A stretch of DNA of 64,000 nucleotides from Fasciolopsis buskii (lineage: Eukaryota > Platyhelminthes > Trematoda > Plagiorchiida > Fasciolidae). A program made the translations under genes and the position numbers. Location of the stretch: contig LUCM01006508.1 of assembly GCA_008360955.1 (NCBI GenBank), positions 16,810-80,809 on the forward strand, in the 5' to 3' direction. The notes under the pieces are model-generated. The model saw nothing but the letters and a program-made list of their open reading frames with translations. It did no database searches and was not told the origin of the DNA. Below, in pieces: positions 46,261-59,226 of this stretch; position 1 is the stretch's first letter; each line of letters begins with the position of its first letter.

Positions 46261-46780
46261 AACGGTGATGATATAAAGAAACGAAAGGTTTGAAAAGAGG
46301 AGGCGCAAGATACTGTCGCAACAAGACTACACATTGACGTGGCGTGACGGCTTGCCTGCCTCCATATCCCAACGTGCAATACAGGATGGCTTATCTCAAG
46401 CCGAAGATCCAATCATGCTTGGACGGTCAATGAGTAGAGGCCTGACGAAGTAGTCTCCTGGTCCTCCAAGTTGGGAGTTGATCTGAGTTAGCAGCTCAGT
46501 CGGAAAAACGAGTGGAAGAATAATTGATCCAAGTAGATGAGCTCTCACTCAGCTGTACATATCCCGCTGCCTTGCGGTCAGGTTCTTGTCAGAACCAAAG
46601 GCTTTGGTTGAGAACTAGCCGTTCTTCTGCTTAGCGGTTGGAATCCCTAGCAGCACCCCTCCGTTAGTCCGCATGAGTTACACATCTACAAATAATTCCA
46701 TACTGCATCGTTCGTCGCGCAAGATAATTAGGACCACGCTGTCCATTGGATCGAGTGCTGTTGGGGTGGGTAGTATGCTA
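46261..46780 (+). mobile_element. RTE 5' leader immediately behind an RTE 3' end
   Basis: After a 30-60-bp junction the 5' leader of another plus-strand RTE begins (TGGCGTGACGGCTTGCCTGC.. through CTCAAGCCGAAGATCCAATC). It runs to the assembly gap. This gives a head-to-tail arrangement of RTE sequences. Confidence 0.7.
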
Positions 46781-46790
46781 NNNNNNNNNN
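46781..46790. other. Assembly gap (10 N)
   Basis: Ten N bases. The sequence to the right (from 46791) repeats the sequence starting at 45905 at an offset of 886 bases. Confidence 0.99.
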
Positions 46791-47145
46791 ATGTGGCAAA
46801 TGTGGGTTGAGAAAATTTACAGCAAACCTAGGTAGAATATGTGTCTAATGTCTTCGTGGTTGGGGTCTGAAAGACCTACCAACTAGCTGGCTGGAGACAC
46901 GGAAGGATATGACAGCGATCCGTGAACAAAGACGACCGTGGTGTCATGTTCTGTCGAATCAGAATGATTGAAAAACCTCGTTTGTAGTTAGACAGCATTC
47001 GCTATGACGGCTACTGCAGCATTCTTATCTTTTCCGGCCTATGTAAATTTAGTTTTAGTTCCTCTTGCATGTTCACCCTTGCAATGGAAACGTAACCCTG
47101 GGGGAAAGGCAGTGGTTAGTGAGGCTTGCCTTGCTGTTTACCGCT
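46791..47145 (+). mobile_element. Repeated RTE 3' end fragment after gap
   Basis: It is nearly base-for-base the same as 45905-46260, including 3' end and junction. Probably a duplicated contig edge. Confidence 0.75.
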
Positions 47146-50130
47146 GAACGGTGATGATATAAAGAAACGAAAGGTTTGAAAAGAGGAGGCGCAAGATACT
47201 GTCGCAACAAGACTACACATTGACGTGGCGTGACGGCTTGCCTGCCTCCATATCCCAACGTGCAATACAGGATGGCTTATCTCAAGCCGAAGATCCAATC
47301 ATGCTTGGACGGTCAATGAGTAGAGGCCTGACGAAGTAGTCTCCTGGTCCTCCAAGTTGGGAGTTGATCTGAGTTAGCAGCTCAGTCGGAAAAACGAGTG
47401 GAAGAATAATTGATCCAAGTAGATGGATGCCCACTCAGCTGTACCCCGCTGCCTTGCGGTCAGGTTCTTGTCAGAACCAAAGGCTTTGGTTGAGAATCCT
47501 AATCGTTCTTCTGCCTAACGGCTGGACTCCCTAGCAGTACCCGTCCATTATTCCCCATTAGTTACACGCCTACAAATAATTCCATACTGCATCGGTCGTC
47601 GCGCAGGATAATCAGGACCGCGCTGCCCATTGCATCGAGCGGGGGAAGGGTGGGTAGTGATAAGTATGCTACTACTCGGAGTTCCCTCTCTTTTATTCAA
47701 CCTGTCTCTTCTGTTTCCAACCCAATCTGTTTGCCCCTTCTGCCTACCCATAGTATTTCCATTGACAACACGCCCAATACTCGCAACGGTTCGTTGACAA
47801 GTAGTGTAGTAGGTGGTTTTCAGTCTGTTAGCTCACATTTTCTCAGGCCTCGTCAGCCTCTGCATCTGGATTCCTTCAATGTGCGCACTTTAATGCAGGC
47901 TGGCCAACGGGCGTGTTTGGCTCTGACAGTGAACTGACTCACTTTCTATTGATGTCTGCTGCGTGAGTGAAACACGAATTCAGGATTCGAGTAGACTAGA
48001 GTAATTCAACTAACTGCGCCAAACGTCTCGTCGAGATATTTCCTGCACACTTCAGGAGGCGTCAGTTGACCATAAGCCTTAGGAATGACCGCGAAAGCTG
48101 GTGGGTTAAGGTAGCCGAGGAGATGGAAGTGGCGTCCGCTTCAGGTAACAGTCAAAGACTGTTTAAGCTTATACGCGACAGCGGTGGGCGACAACGGCGA
48201 ACTTCGGTTAGTGAAGTCGTGTGCGATAAAAATGGAGAGCTCATCCATGGTAGACGGGAAAGACTGGACCGTATGGCAGAACATTTCAAGGATCAGTTTA
48301 ACTGGCCATACGCTATCGTATCTAGTCCGATGCCTGGAGCTGTGAATCCTTGGGAGGTTTCACTTGATCCCCCAACGGAAGTGGAAGTGCAGTCGAATAT
48401 TGGGCTTCTGAAGAGGGGAAAAGCTGCCGGTCCAGACGAACTTCCTCCAGTTCTTTTCAAATTGGGTGGGGAAGTGCTGGTGAAATCAATTACCTTCTTG
48501 CTTCATGATATTTGTAACGAGGAGCGTATTCCGTTATCTTGAGGTGAGTCAATGATTATACTCATCTTCAAGAAGGGCACACGGAGTGACTGTAGCAATC
48601 ATCGTGGGATTATTTTAATTCCGATAGATACTAAGGTATTGGCTTCGATGATGCTGCGCCGTTTGACACTTATTCGCGAGAGTAATATCCGCGAACAACA
48701 GGCCGGATTTCGGCCAGGTCGAGGTTGCATCGACGAAATATTCACTCTTCGACCGATACTCGAAACGCGCCACACGCACCGCCGCCCTACGATTGTAGTC
48801 TTCCCCGACTTGAAAGGTGCTTTCGACTCCGTGGATCGACCAGCACTACTCAGTGCCCTCCACCGGAAGGGTATGCCAACGAAGTTTGTGAACCTGTTGC
48901 GAGCATTGTACTCGCAGACCTACGGTCGCGTGAGGGTATAGTGTGAACTGTCACGTTCATTCGAAACAACTAGTGGCGTTCGACAAGGGTGTCCCATCTC
49001 TCCATTCTTGTTCAACTTCGTCATGGACGAGGTGATGGAAGATGCTTTAGGAGGTCTCCGGGACGTAGGAGTCGAACTGGAAAGTGGAGGGAAGCTATGC
49101 GACCTAGATCACGCAGACGACGTCGTGTGCCTGTTCGAATCCGCGGACCATGCACAATGCGCACTAGATAGACTGTCGAGATCGGTTGCTCGGTTCGGCA
49201 TGTGCTATGCACCTTCGAATTTTAATGTGCTATTACAGAACTGGACGGCAGTAGTCCCAAATTCGATACTGGATGGAGAGCCACTTACGGTTGTGGGCGG
49301 TTTCACCTACATTTGTAGCTGCGTGTCGAAACATGGTAGGTCGTCAGTAGAGGTAATCACGCGTATATCGAAGGCTCAAACCGCTTACACCGGACTGAAG
49401 CACTTGTGGCGTCGGCTTGATATCTCATTGAAATTCAAAGGTCGCGTGTACTGTGGCGCAGTGCGCTCAGTTCTGTCGTATGGTTGAGAAACATGGAGTA
49501 TGCATGTCGGAGATGTTCGTCGATTAGAGGTTTTCCTCGACTGATGTCTACGTAGTATGGCTAGGATTGAATGGAGTGACCGGGTGAGTGATGTGGAGTT
49601 CAGGAATCTAATACTAGGTACCAGCTCTCAGAATACCTAATATCAGCGTACAGAAATTAGCAGACTATGCTGATAAGGTCACGTGTTGCGTAAGGCGAAC
49701 AATCGTCTACCCTACCGTGTCGTATTTCGGGTCCCCCTCATGGAATGGAGGAAGCCATGTGGAGGTCAGCAGATAATGTGGCAATGTGGATTGAGAAAAT
49801 TTGCAGCAAACCTAGGTAGAATATGTGTCTCATGTCTTCGTGGTTAAGGTCTGAAAGACCCGCCATTTAGCTGGCTGGAGACATTGAAGCATATGACAGC
49901 GATCCGTGGACAAAGACGATCGTTGTCATTTTCTATCGAATTAGAATGATTGAAAAAGTGTGTTGGTGCAGTTAGACAGTGTCCGGTATGCTGGCTACTG
50001 CATCTTTCTTATCTTTTCCGGCTTATGTTAATCTAGTCCCAGTTCCTCTTGGATATTCACTCTTTCTATAGAAACATGTAGCCCTGGGGGGAAGGCAGTG
50101 GTTAGTGAGGCTTACCCTACTGTTTAGCGC
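47146..50130 (+). mobile_element. RTE-like retrotransposon copy C (mosaic)
   Basis: In order: 5' leader (47.2-47.65 kb), endonuclease start SFNVRTLMQAGQRACLAL (to 47937), a large deletion of the endonuclease core, pre-RT (48066-48542, ending TGA after ERIPLS), RT start (48552-48941, with EQQAGFRPGRGCIDEIF and VVFPDLKGAFDSV), TAG, then FNFVMDEVMEDAL to SVLSYG (49008-49487, HADD box), C-terminal remnants and the 3' UTR ending at about 50130. The first half matches copy A' and the second half matches copy E, so it looks recombinant. Confidence 0.85.
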
Positions 50131-51369
50131 TGAACGGTGGTGATATAAAGAGACGAGAGGAGGCGTAAGATTGACAAAAGGACAGAGGTTTAATGCAAAC
50201 AGTAGGAAAGTCAGAACATAAATTAAGGTAAACAGCACTTGCAATGGACCAAAATGATCGACTACCGGTTCCGGGTGCAGCTAGTCGCTCAGCCTTGCCG
50301 TGCATGAAGCATTCTTTAGCGCTTTGTGTAGCTAGCGAGCATTCGTTTCCAGCTTGGACCAAACAATGCCTACATGTTTGGGGATGGTAAGCTGCTTTTC
50401 AAACGAACAACACGGTTGCAAGCATGGTTACACCACCCAGGAGACCGTAATTTGTCAGGTATGAAGAAATGTGGAATGTAAAGATGCATATCGCGAAGGA
50501 AACTAGCAATAAAATTACAAACGGACCGAAACCCTAAGCACAACTAAAAAACGTTTTAAGTAGAGCGGACAGAAAATAGCGAAATCCATCCAAATCGGCA
50601 GAATCACGACGCCAAAAGGTAAGCCCTAAGGTGGACATTGAGAGAAGATGAAAGTGAAGTGAGATAATGATCTGATCAGCCCAGGGGAGACAATGAAGTG
50701 ACATTAGAGGATAAATGATGATTGTAAACAAACTGCCAAAGTAGTTAGGACGTTCACCAATCTAATGGACGATGAGTGTAGGGAGGTCAATAGTTGGCAA
50801 AGGTTACTGATCACAGTAAAAGCCTCGCCTTCACGTCCTACAGTCAGAATTTCGGATGAGTGCAACAGCCAACCATTTTTATGGACGACAAAACCACCAA
50901 GAATGGTGATTTGGAGGTTGAGGGCTGCTGAAGTCAGTGTTTCAATATGTAAAGATAATGATTCAAAAATCAGGGGGCTGTTGCAATTCAGAAGGCAGAA
51001 GTAAGTGGAAAAAATAACGGCTAAAAGAAAGGAATCGAATTTTCAACCAACTAAATCGAATGCCTCAGCTACAGAAGAAAAGATGTGGAAGTTAGAAGGA
51101 TAAATGGGACCGGGGGTGTCGACGCGGACAACCGCTCTGAAGGAAAAGCATGATTTTCCATTGCATGTCCAAAATCTAAATACAGTCGTAGAGGTATATC
51201 CCATTAGCGCTAAGGCCAATTACAGACGGGAATGGGAACCAGCATTAGTGCCCCTGAAAAATGGAGCAACAAGGAGTCGATAACGTTTCGATGAATCAGA
51301 TGTAGTAAAGATTCAGGCGACAACGAATTACCGTCAGCCAACAATTTAGTACCGTCCAAATGAGGCAGC
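48490..51369 (+). repeat. Arm 1 of large inverted repeat
   Basis: Position x pairs with 112490 minus x in the arm at 61121-64000 with no indel over 2880 bases. Only a few substitutions were noticed (for example LTLIRES against LTPIRES). Confidence 0.95.
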
Positions 51370-51430
51370 ATTTTGACATGGTGTTATGGTCGGTGACCAC
51401 TCTTTTTATTGCCGCAGATCTTAGTTTTAT
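50131..51430 (-). mobile_element. CR1-like retrotransposon, endonuclease part
   Basis: Minus-strand frames with many stops include TDHNTMSKCCLIWT (about 51405-51360), a QITILGGFVVHKNGWLLHSS-like GDFN-region tract (about 50920-50880) and TVISNLCQLLTSLHS. The RTE copy C 3' end is inserted at its right-hand (3') side in genome order. The equivalent element sits at 61121-62340. Confidence 0.6.
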
Positions 51431-51479
51431 CGTTCAGTTTCTTAAAGAACCTACCCTTTACTCAGTATTTCCAGATTGA

Positions 51480-51975
51480 CGTTGTTTTAAATATTGTGCG
51501 ATTGAAAATTTTTATATGTCCGCAAACAGATCCATCAAAACGCGTTCTGTGATTGGCTGTTCCACATATCGACCAAGGCCACCCAACACAACACTTGATT
51601 TCCGACTTGTATTGGTGAGTTAGCAATAAACGCGCGGCAGTGTCCTGTGTTCGTCTTTTCTCCTCCGCTAGTGGGCTGGGCTAGCTGTTCGTATTCCACG
51701 CGGCTTTCTGTTTTGTGTAGCTGCTCATTCAAGGGAGCAGCAGTTCCGTTCCATTCGTTGTGCGACTAGGAGGCTTGAAGACTTGAGCCCGAACTATTGT
51801 CTTCAACCTCAGTGTGCGTTCGTGTCTTCCTAGGCCGCAGGCTGCGGGCTCCTGTGCTACCGTGCGATGCTAATGCTTACGTCTTGTGTTTTAGTGTGTG
51901 CATGGATCAACCAAACTCAGCTGCACAGCAAATCTGGCGACGGGGTCTTTTGAACTCAACGCAATCGGCCGATAA
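51480..51975 (+). other. Probable leader and part of 5' LTR of Ty3/gypsy-like element
   Basis: The tract before the gag frame contains TCTGGCGACGGGGTC (about 51933-51947), which resembles the primer-binding region that follows the 5' LTR in many gypsy-type elements. LTR edges could not be fixed because no second LTR is seen. Confidence 0.35.
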
Positions 51976-51980
51976 CCACA

Positions 51981-52581
51981 ATGGATGCAGACATTAAAAA
52001 ACTGTTCCAGACCCAGCTTAAGCTGATGGAGGCCCTTACTCAACGGACTGAGAATATGACCACAACAGCAGCAGTCCTGAAATTTCATGACGCCTTGCTT
52101 CGCTCAATGACTGACTTCATACATGACCCACAGCCCGGTTTTACATTTGAATCCTGGTTCAAAACGCTACTAGGACGTTTTCACTGTTGATCCAGCGGAT
52201 AAAAACGATGAAACCAAAGTACGGTTACTCCTGCGAAAACTTGGACCTGCAGAACACACGCGGTACATTAACTTCATCTTGCCGGATGAACCATCAACCC
52301 GCACATTTGACCAGGCTATTCAGACCCTAAAGAAAATTTTCGGTGAGCCATCTTCACTGTTCAATACTCGATATCGATGTCTGAAACTCATTAAACGGGA
52401 CGCAGGAAGCGTTAACCGTGAGTGTAGAAGGTTCAAGCCTGGTGCCCTAACAGAAGACCAATTTCGGTATCTAATTTTCATTTGTTGGCTTCAGTCCCCA
52501 AGTCATTGAGACTTACGCACCCGCCTTTTAGCCATAATCGAGCAACAATTAGATACAACTCTGAAACAACTCGTGGATGTG
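51981..52581 (+). pseudogene. Ty3/gypsy-like gag fragment (DUF7083-type), frameshifted
   Basis: The frame starts at an ATG at 51981 with a predicted N-terminal helix (FQTQLKLMEALTQRTENM), then DFIHDPQPGFTFESWF. Near 52160 a one-base insertion shifts the frame and a TAG follows. The next frame reads VRLLLRKLGPAEHTRYINF and FDQAIQTLKKIFGEPSSLFN, then a TGA and DLRTRLLAIIEQQLDTT. I recognise this as the flatworm/invertebrate retrotransposon gag domain that precedes protease and RT. No pol follows, so only the 5' part was kept. Inactive. Confidence 0.7.
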
Positions 52582-52599
52582 TGAACATTTAATTATTTA

Positions 52600-55500
52600 T
52601 TGATTCATCATTTATTTATGTATTTGTGTCTCTATGTATACTAATACACTTGAGTAGTTTACTTTCCAACAGCGTTCCACGGAGAACGTACTGTGTTGAT
52701 AAACGTGTTGAAAATTTAGTTCGAGTAGAGTGCATCAGGAGCTACTCACCGACGTAGAACCGAACAAATGACGCGATGCACAAGACAAATTCTTTAACGA
52801 AATTCGATTCTGCCATTTTACAAACCAAACCCGCGAGACTGTGCTAATCACATAAGTCACACAGAAAGTCATTAATCAGTGGTGGGAGTATCGAAGAAAT
52901 GCCAGAGCCCAGAAAAAATAAGACCAGTGCAATCAATGAGTCATTTGCACATCTATATACGCACTAACGTGCCAGTGATGAAGGGTCAACACCTAACAAA
53001 AACAAAGCACACGTCAAAACAGTTTCCGGCAGAAGGATACGCACAAGCCTGCTCTGGAGATACAATGAGACTTTCAACACGGATAGGAAAGTTGTGGTGA
53101 TACGCTAATGACGCACTACTTAAAATGATGTGGGGGTCACGCCACATTGCAGTACCCTTTTGTGCGATGGTGTAAATACTTTGCGTGCCTGGAAAAAGTC
53201 ACCATCCCATCCGAAGACGAGTGATCACAAAGCAAAAGATAATAAATCGATTGAAACAAAGTCATACGCGCAAACAAACATTTAGAAAGTGCGTGGTAGG
53301 ACATGAGTTATAGGTGTAGATGGACATTCTTATTTGCATAATCATGGTCGTTCAACGTGAAAAGGAACGCCGAGTTCGACTGACCGCTGCCTTTTCTCAA
53401 AGAGCTACACACTGCAACAGGAAGAATGAATATATGAGATCAATATGAAGTTGACAGTGGCGGGGACTTTATATAAAGTAATCCAAATGAAGGTTAACAA
53501 ACATTTTCTTCAATTCATAAAGCCATTCACTGTGAAAGGTCATTTTTCTGAAACCATTTAGAACAGGGCAATGGCAGTGCTACAGCAACTGGACGCCTCG
53601 GCAGCCGTACAGACAGGATGCCATAAGGAATGCAAACAAACAAACGTGTGGTCGTATGTACTTCGCCTGCTGTCGTAAGCTAACGTACGAAGAAATGGAC
53701 CACCCACCACATGAACGCGCACACAGGTAAACGTAACTAAAGGGAGATAATTCGCCATGAACCGCCACAATAACTGTCCAATAAACATGTAAGTACAAAA
53801 AGATAATAACCCAGCCGAGAATCACGTTATGGTGACTAAAAACAGCTGCGAATTGAACAGCAGCAGAAGGGAAGATCTGCATGGGGGGACGAAAGACAGC
53901 CGCACTTCGATTTGTAAAGACCCTATCAGGAATGATAAACGGGACGACAAAGTTGACAGAGAAAACGATATGCAGTAAAGCAATCCACCGGAACATAGAA
54001 TGCAACACGAACATGTGGGGCTTTGTTAAATCGACCCATATTCAATGCTATTACTCTCACCTATCAGAAATTACCAGGGAGAAAGCCCTATTTTCTTAGT
54101 GGCATGAGTGCATGAGAACAGCATGCACATCAATTCATGTATTGACATTTTTTCCTCAAGAACCGTTGGTGCTTCTATAAGCGCTAAGAGTGAATGACAA
54201 GCAAAAAATGTAAGGGCCGTCTAATCTAAACATGCACAAAAGTGTACCACGCCGATTAAATCTACATGAAAAGTCGTAATGCACTGGAGGTAGATGGAAG
54301 AGCTAAACGATTTTATTATCCATCTTGTCCGTGTACCCGAGGAACATCCAGCGGAATATTCAGAAAAACAAGCGGGGGCAAGTATCTGGCTAAGACTGTT
54401 ATCCCGACAAAAACATCAAACCGCACGCAGTTCATGATAGGAATATTACATACGTAACGATACTTGGTGACTGGGAAAATCTACCTTGATTAGTCACCGA
54501 TTTAGTAAATACAAACTGTCCGAAGTTACACAACGAACAGTAAACCTGACTAATATATAAACGCTCTTAAGATAACTGCTCGCTTTTACCATACTGATTT
54601 TAGGCTCGTTTGGCGATGGCCTTAAGGCCCTCGCAAAGCAAGATTTTGAAAACAACGGTCTGGTCCATAAAATAATAAGATACTGAACCAACACCGAGAA
54701 TTGGTAGACACAAACATTCGTAAACTTTTTCGTGCTTCAAGCGTGTTCGCTGGTGTAACGTGAATGAAATAATTCCGGTGGCTGGTTTAACAAGAGTACT
54801 CTCCGATCGAAAACATTCACTTTTCTAAGAGTATATAGAATCATAACACAAGATATTTACGACAACAAATTCTATGTTCATATCATCAATAAATGCGAGG
54901 TGAGGAAAAGATTACACATTCGCTTCGGGCAAGCAGATCCCACACTGACATTCGCACAATATGGTAAAAACGAATACTTCATTTTCAAAGTGAAACACAT
55001 CCCTGCAGGCTTTTACAGCTATTAGTTGACCACTGCTCCTCTTTTGTACAACACACTTAAAGCATGTGTAGTGGAAGGAGCATGCCTCATACACACTAAG
55101 ACCCACTACCTGAGGGAAGGTACTTGGAAACAGGAGCCTTAAACTTTTAGTGGTACAAAACTAATATAAGGTCTTAACCGGTTAAGTGTGAGGACGAGTC
55201 GGGCGACAGCGAATCACCATCTACTTCCGAAAGAATGGTTCTTTCTTTTCACATGCCTGAAGCAGGAATACAAAGAAAGAGGCACAGCACAGCCACCGCC
55301 ACAGTTTATTGCTCTAATTGAACCGGAAATCGTGAATCATATAAGGTCCACATAGGTCATATATGGTAACGAGACGGGCAGCCCATTAGTTCGGAGGAAA
55401 CTCTACCATATCGACGTCCTTTTGTTGAGAGGAGGCAGTCTTTGATCGTCTATGGGACTTAAATCACGCAGCAAATAAGCCACTTTGAAGATATCAATTC

Positions 55501-58500
55501 ATGGTGCAAAAAACATGACTTAGTGTCGGTGGTGGCGTGTAATTAAATATGTACTTATGGAAATCAGCGTGGACGATCCAAATAATGATGAGCCTACGTT
55601 TCGATTAACAAAGGCAACCTTTCTTGTGGCAGTTTTTACTTTACATCATGGCGCTCTGTAGAAAAAAATGACAAATGATCCTCAAAAATGTCTCTGTAAA
55701 ACAACAATGTCTACACCTTTTCCAAATTTCACTCATTCCTGACAAAACCATCAAAGATGTCTGGTTAAAATAATGTGAGGCGGAGCATTTATCTCCCATC
55801 AGTGCTAGTGACAATTCAAACTATCATTTGCGTTGATTTTTCCAATCACTAAACACTATACCATACTGTTGTGTATTCCGGTCAACGTGTTTTCATGAAT
55901 AATGATACACACAACAACGTTTGATAATCCCGGTATGTAATTTCGTCCAGCAGTCGCCGCAGTGTTCTATTCGTCAACTGAAGTTTCATCAATGATTGGG
56001 GAAGTTCCAAACAGCCGTCATGTACCACGCTCACATAAGATTTTCAATCTTTTTGAACCCCCATGTGTGCCAAACAAGTTGGGACAACTGTTTTATTGTT
56101 TGAAGCTTCATACAGCCCACTTCCCTATATTCTCAAAATAGCCAAGGATCATTTCCCTTTAACAGTTTATTCAAATGATTTTCGTTTGATATTGACAAAA
56201 CTGACGAATTTAAATGTTCATTATTTAAAGAATAAATTTTAATCACTCCGATTGAGATGGGAAACAACTGCAGGGTTGATTGACGAAAGAGCATTACTCA
56301 GTGAGCGAGAAAAGCCCTACCATACACATAACGTACTTCCAGGTAGGATCGGAATGACGGAAGGACAAGCAACCTTGCAGTTATCTTGCATCCGATTTCT
56401 TGTTTTTTTGCGAGAACATGCGTCTAGTTGATTCGGGATGACTTAGTTATTCAATTTGGTTCAAGACATCATACTTTCAACTGAAAAGTGAGCTTTCAGC
56501 CTTGTAAATCTATCTGTCGATTTCCTAATTATTCCCAACACTATAGAAACCATCAACCCACTAACAGAGGTGGGTTCAAAACCTTAAGTAGTAAATGGAG
56601 GAAAAAAAGTCAACTGACTAGTATTTTTTAGAGACAGGTACACAGCCAATCTGAGTTTAAATGGTGAAACCGGACTCGTGCAGGGGGATAGTGTACTAGA
56701 AAAAGAAAAGAAAATTTGTGTGGGTTCTGCCAAACACAGACCTTTCCGTACTTCTCCATAGCCTCCATTGCTTGTCACAAAGCAGGTTTCATCTATGTGC
56801 GAGGCACAACTCGGCCGTTTAGATAGAAACAATACGTTATACTGCAGGACCTCATCCCGAGCCTTGGATCGAAAGATCCTGTTTGTAAGCCAAAACAGCA
56901 GCAAAAAAATTCGCAAACCGCCGAATGTTTAGTCTTGTCAGCAGCTAGTAAAATACAAGACTCTACCGCAGTATGGAGAAAAACAGCAAGCACTCCACTT
57001 CCGGATCAATACAGTGAGTTTTTCAGGCTTAAGTATATGCTATTTATATGCAAGACGGTTGAATGTGCAGACATGCGCATCACCGAACTCATCTACAGCT
57101 GAGAAACAACTTCTTAGCTACGATTGCAGCCCTTGCTTAGAGAAGCGACTGTGCAATCATGCAAATGCGCCAACACATAACTCGCCCGGAAGAATCCCCG
57201 GAAAGAACTCCAGAAAATGTAACAGGTCAAGAAGCATTCAGTGCGCCTTGTGAAGTCATCTGCATGTTGAGTGAAGATGTCATCAGTTAATCTCGATGAA
57301 AATAACTCTGTGATGATAATCTTCGCTAAATTTCAGGAAACATTCTATTTCGATCATACATATGCGTAACGCGGTAGCACGATACCTCATTCAATCAGAC
57401 ATTATAATATATGTGGTTCATTTCGACGAACGCCCATGACAGCCTGAATTATCAACGCAATAATTCGAACATAATTCCCAACTACGAACGTCAATAAATG
57501 GTTTGGCTCGTGTGGATCACATTAAACTACCGGGTTGTGATCGAAGTGATTTTACCAAGCGACAGTCAGAGATAAAAGTTTCCGAAAAGTAAGCAATTAC
57601 TGATCCGAAAAACAATTTGGTCATCGCTAAGACTTATTTGCTCACATTTCCTACCAAGATCCAACAGAAGATAACTTTTATTCCGACTCAATAATTCTCA
57701 GGATCGCGAAGAATAACTTGAAACAAAATTCAATCCATGAAGCTCCGGAAGAAGGTTTATCCCCGCTTAACTTACAAAAAGGGTTATCTACTCAACGAAA
57801 TGAATCAACGACCAGAATCAGTTGTGTTCTGTTGATCCAGACTGTATATGGTCAATTTCTACCCTACATTCGAAGATCGAACTTAAGCAAATAAGAGCAG
57901 TAATTATCACTAGATTCCTTTTCACACTTCCACGCAGCTGTTGTGACACATTCTTTGGCACAAAACCGATGATCATCACAGCTGATGACCGAGCACATCC
58001 AAAAATGATCGACAAGACAGGACAGAACTGCCGTAGTCGCCAACAAAGCTGAAATCCAAAATCATCTGCAAACAAGTGCATCCTGACAGCCAAAACACTG
58101 AGTTGATCCAATACTTGCTAAAACTTCGCGCCTGGATTATCAATGGAATGCACCAGTCCTCAACAAAACACTGTTTGTCGCACCATGTAACCCAGATCTG
58201 TGTACGAAGCTGTTCACTTAGTATAAACCAATCTTTGGGACTTTGGAATCCCTCGATTATGACATATTACCCAAAATTTCCATTCACTGAGATTTTGCTT
58301 CCACATACACATTTATTTGGCAAGTACACGAAATCTTTACCATTAATCTACTCTTCGTAATGGGCAATGGGCATTTAATGCTTCAAACAAAAGAAAACTT
58401 TTTTTCATTCACCATCATATAATATGCTCATTTTGTTCGGGTTCACTTTAGATCGGATGAATATCATCCTGAAGACCGAAATCGCTCTCTAGTATCGAAA

Positions 58501-59226
58501 TGCAGAGCAACGACAGGGATAAGAAAAATTCTGTAGATTGATGTGGACAGGAAGACCAGAAAAAGTCAACTAGCGAGAAGTGAACAGTATTCATCATCCA
58601 ACTGCACTATACATTTGTTACTGGTTTGTTGAAGAGAAATATTCTCAGCTGCAGACTACCAGTCATCAACCGTGTGCCCTCTTATACTCCCAAATCAACT
58701 GTCTATGAGACTGTCTGAACTACGCCTATCCTAAAGTAGAAAAATCATACATGAAGTCCTCTCAGTCCTCTTTGTAATCCTTTACATGATGGTTTCTCTG
58801 CCACTCACAAACCATAACAAGTTCTGCATTTTGCTTCGTGCCTTCGCAAACTTCAGGTAGATACTCCGGTGGGTCTTGTATATTATACTTCTAAGTATGA
58901 TTATTTCCTCCACTGGACGGAACCTTCGCTCGTCTAACCCCAGCTAAGAAGGTCCACTTCGAATATAAACATCCAAGTGGAATTCGGATTGTCAACACCA
59001 AGATTGGAGATAAAACGGTGTACGCAGAATTTGGCGGATGAAATCGTGCTCATTTCTAAAGTCCCAAAGCTGAAAATTTGAACTGCCCTCAAGAAGAAAT
59101 GACTTTGGATGCCGTTTTTGACACAACTTACTACAAAAAAATAATTATCGAGGATAATTAAAAAACAGTCTATCTGGAAGGGAATTTTCGTGAGGTTCTG
59201 AAAGTACACAAGCTCACTTTACTTAC
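52600..59226. other. Abl intron sequence, few recognisable elements
   Basis: It contains the RTE 3' scrap at 53.34-53.47 kb, a dispersed repeat at about 55.18-55.32 kb and an ORF with a Cys/His pattern at 54912-55106 (minus). The rest shows no exon or identifiable repeat. Confidence 0.35.
53335..53470 (-). mobile_element. RTE 3' UTR fragment
   Basis: A diverged match to the common RTE 3' end (CATGGTCGTTCAACG.. GACTGACCGCTGCCTTTTC). Old and short. Confidence 0.45.

Noticed and set aside
56584..56916. Minus-strand ORF with NGGYGEVRKG, resembling a kinase Gly-loop
   Set aside because: The GxGxxG spacing is not met, no splice phase fits the Abl transcript, and the true Gly-loop exon was found at 38106-38182.
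57970..58005. CTGATGA-like core in CTGATGACCGAGC as another hammerhead
   Set aside because: No GAAA at the required distance and no complementary stem I.
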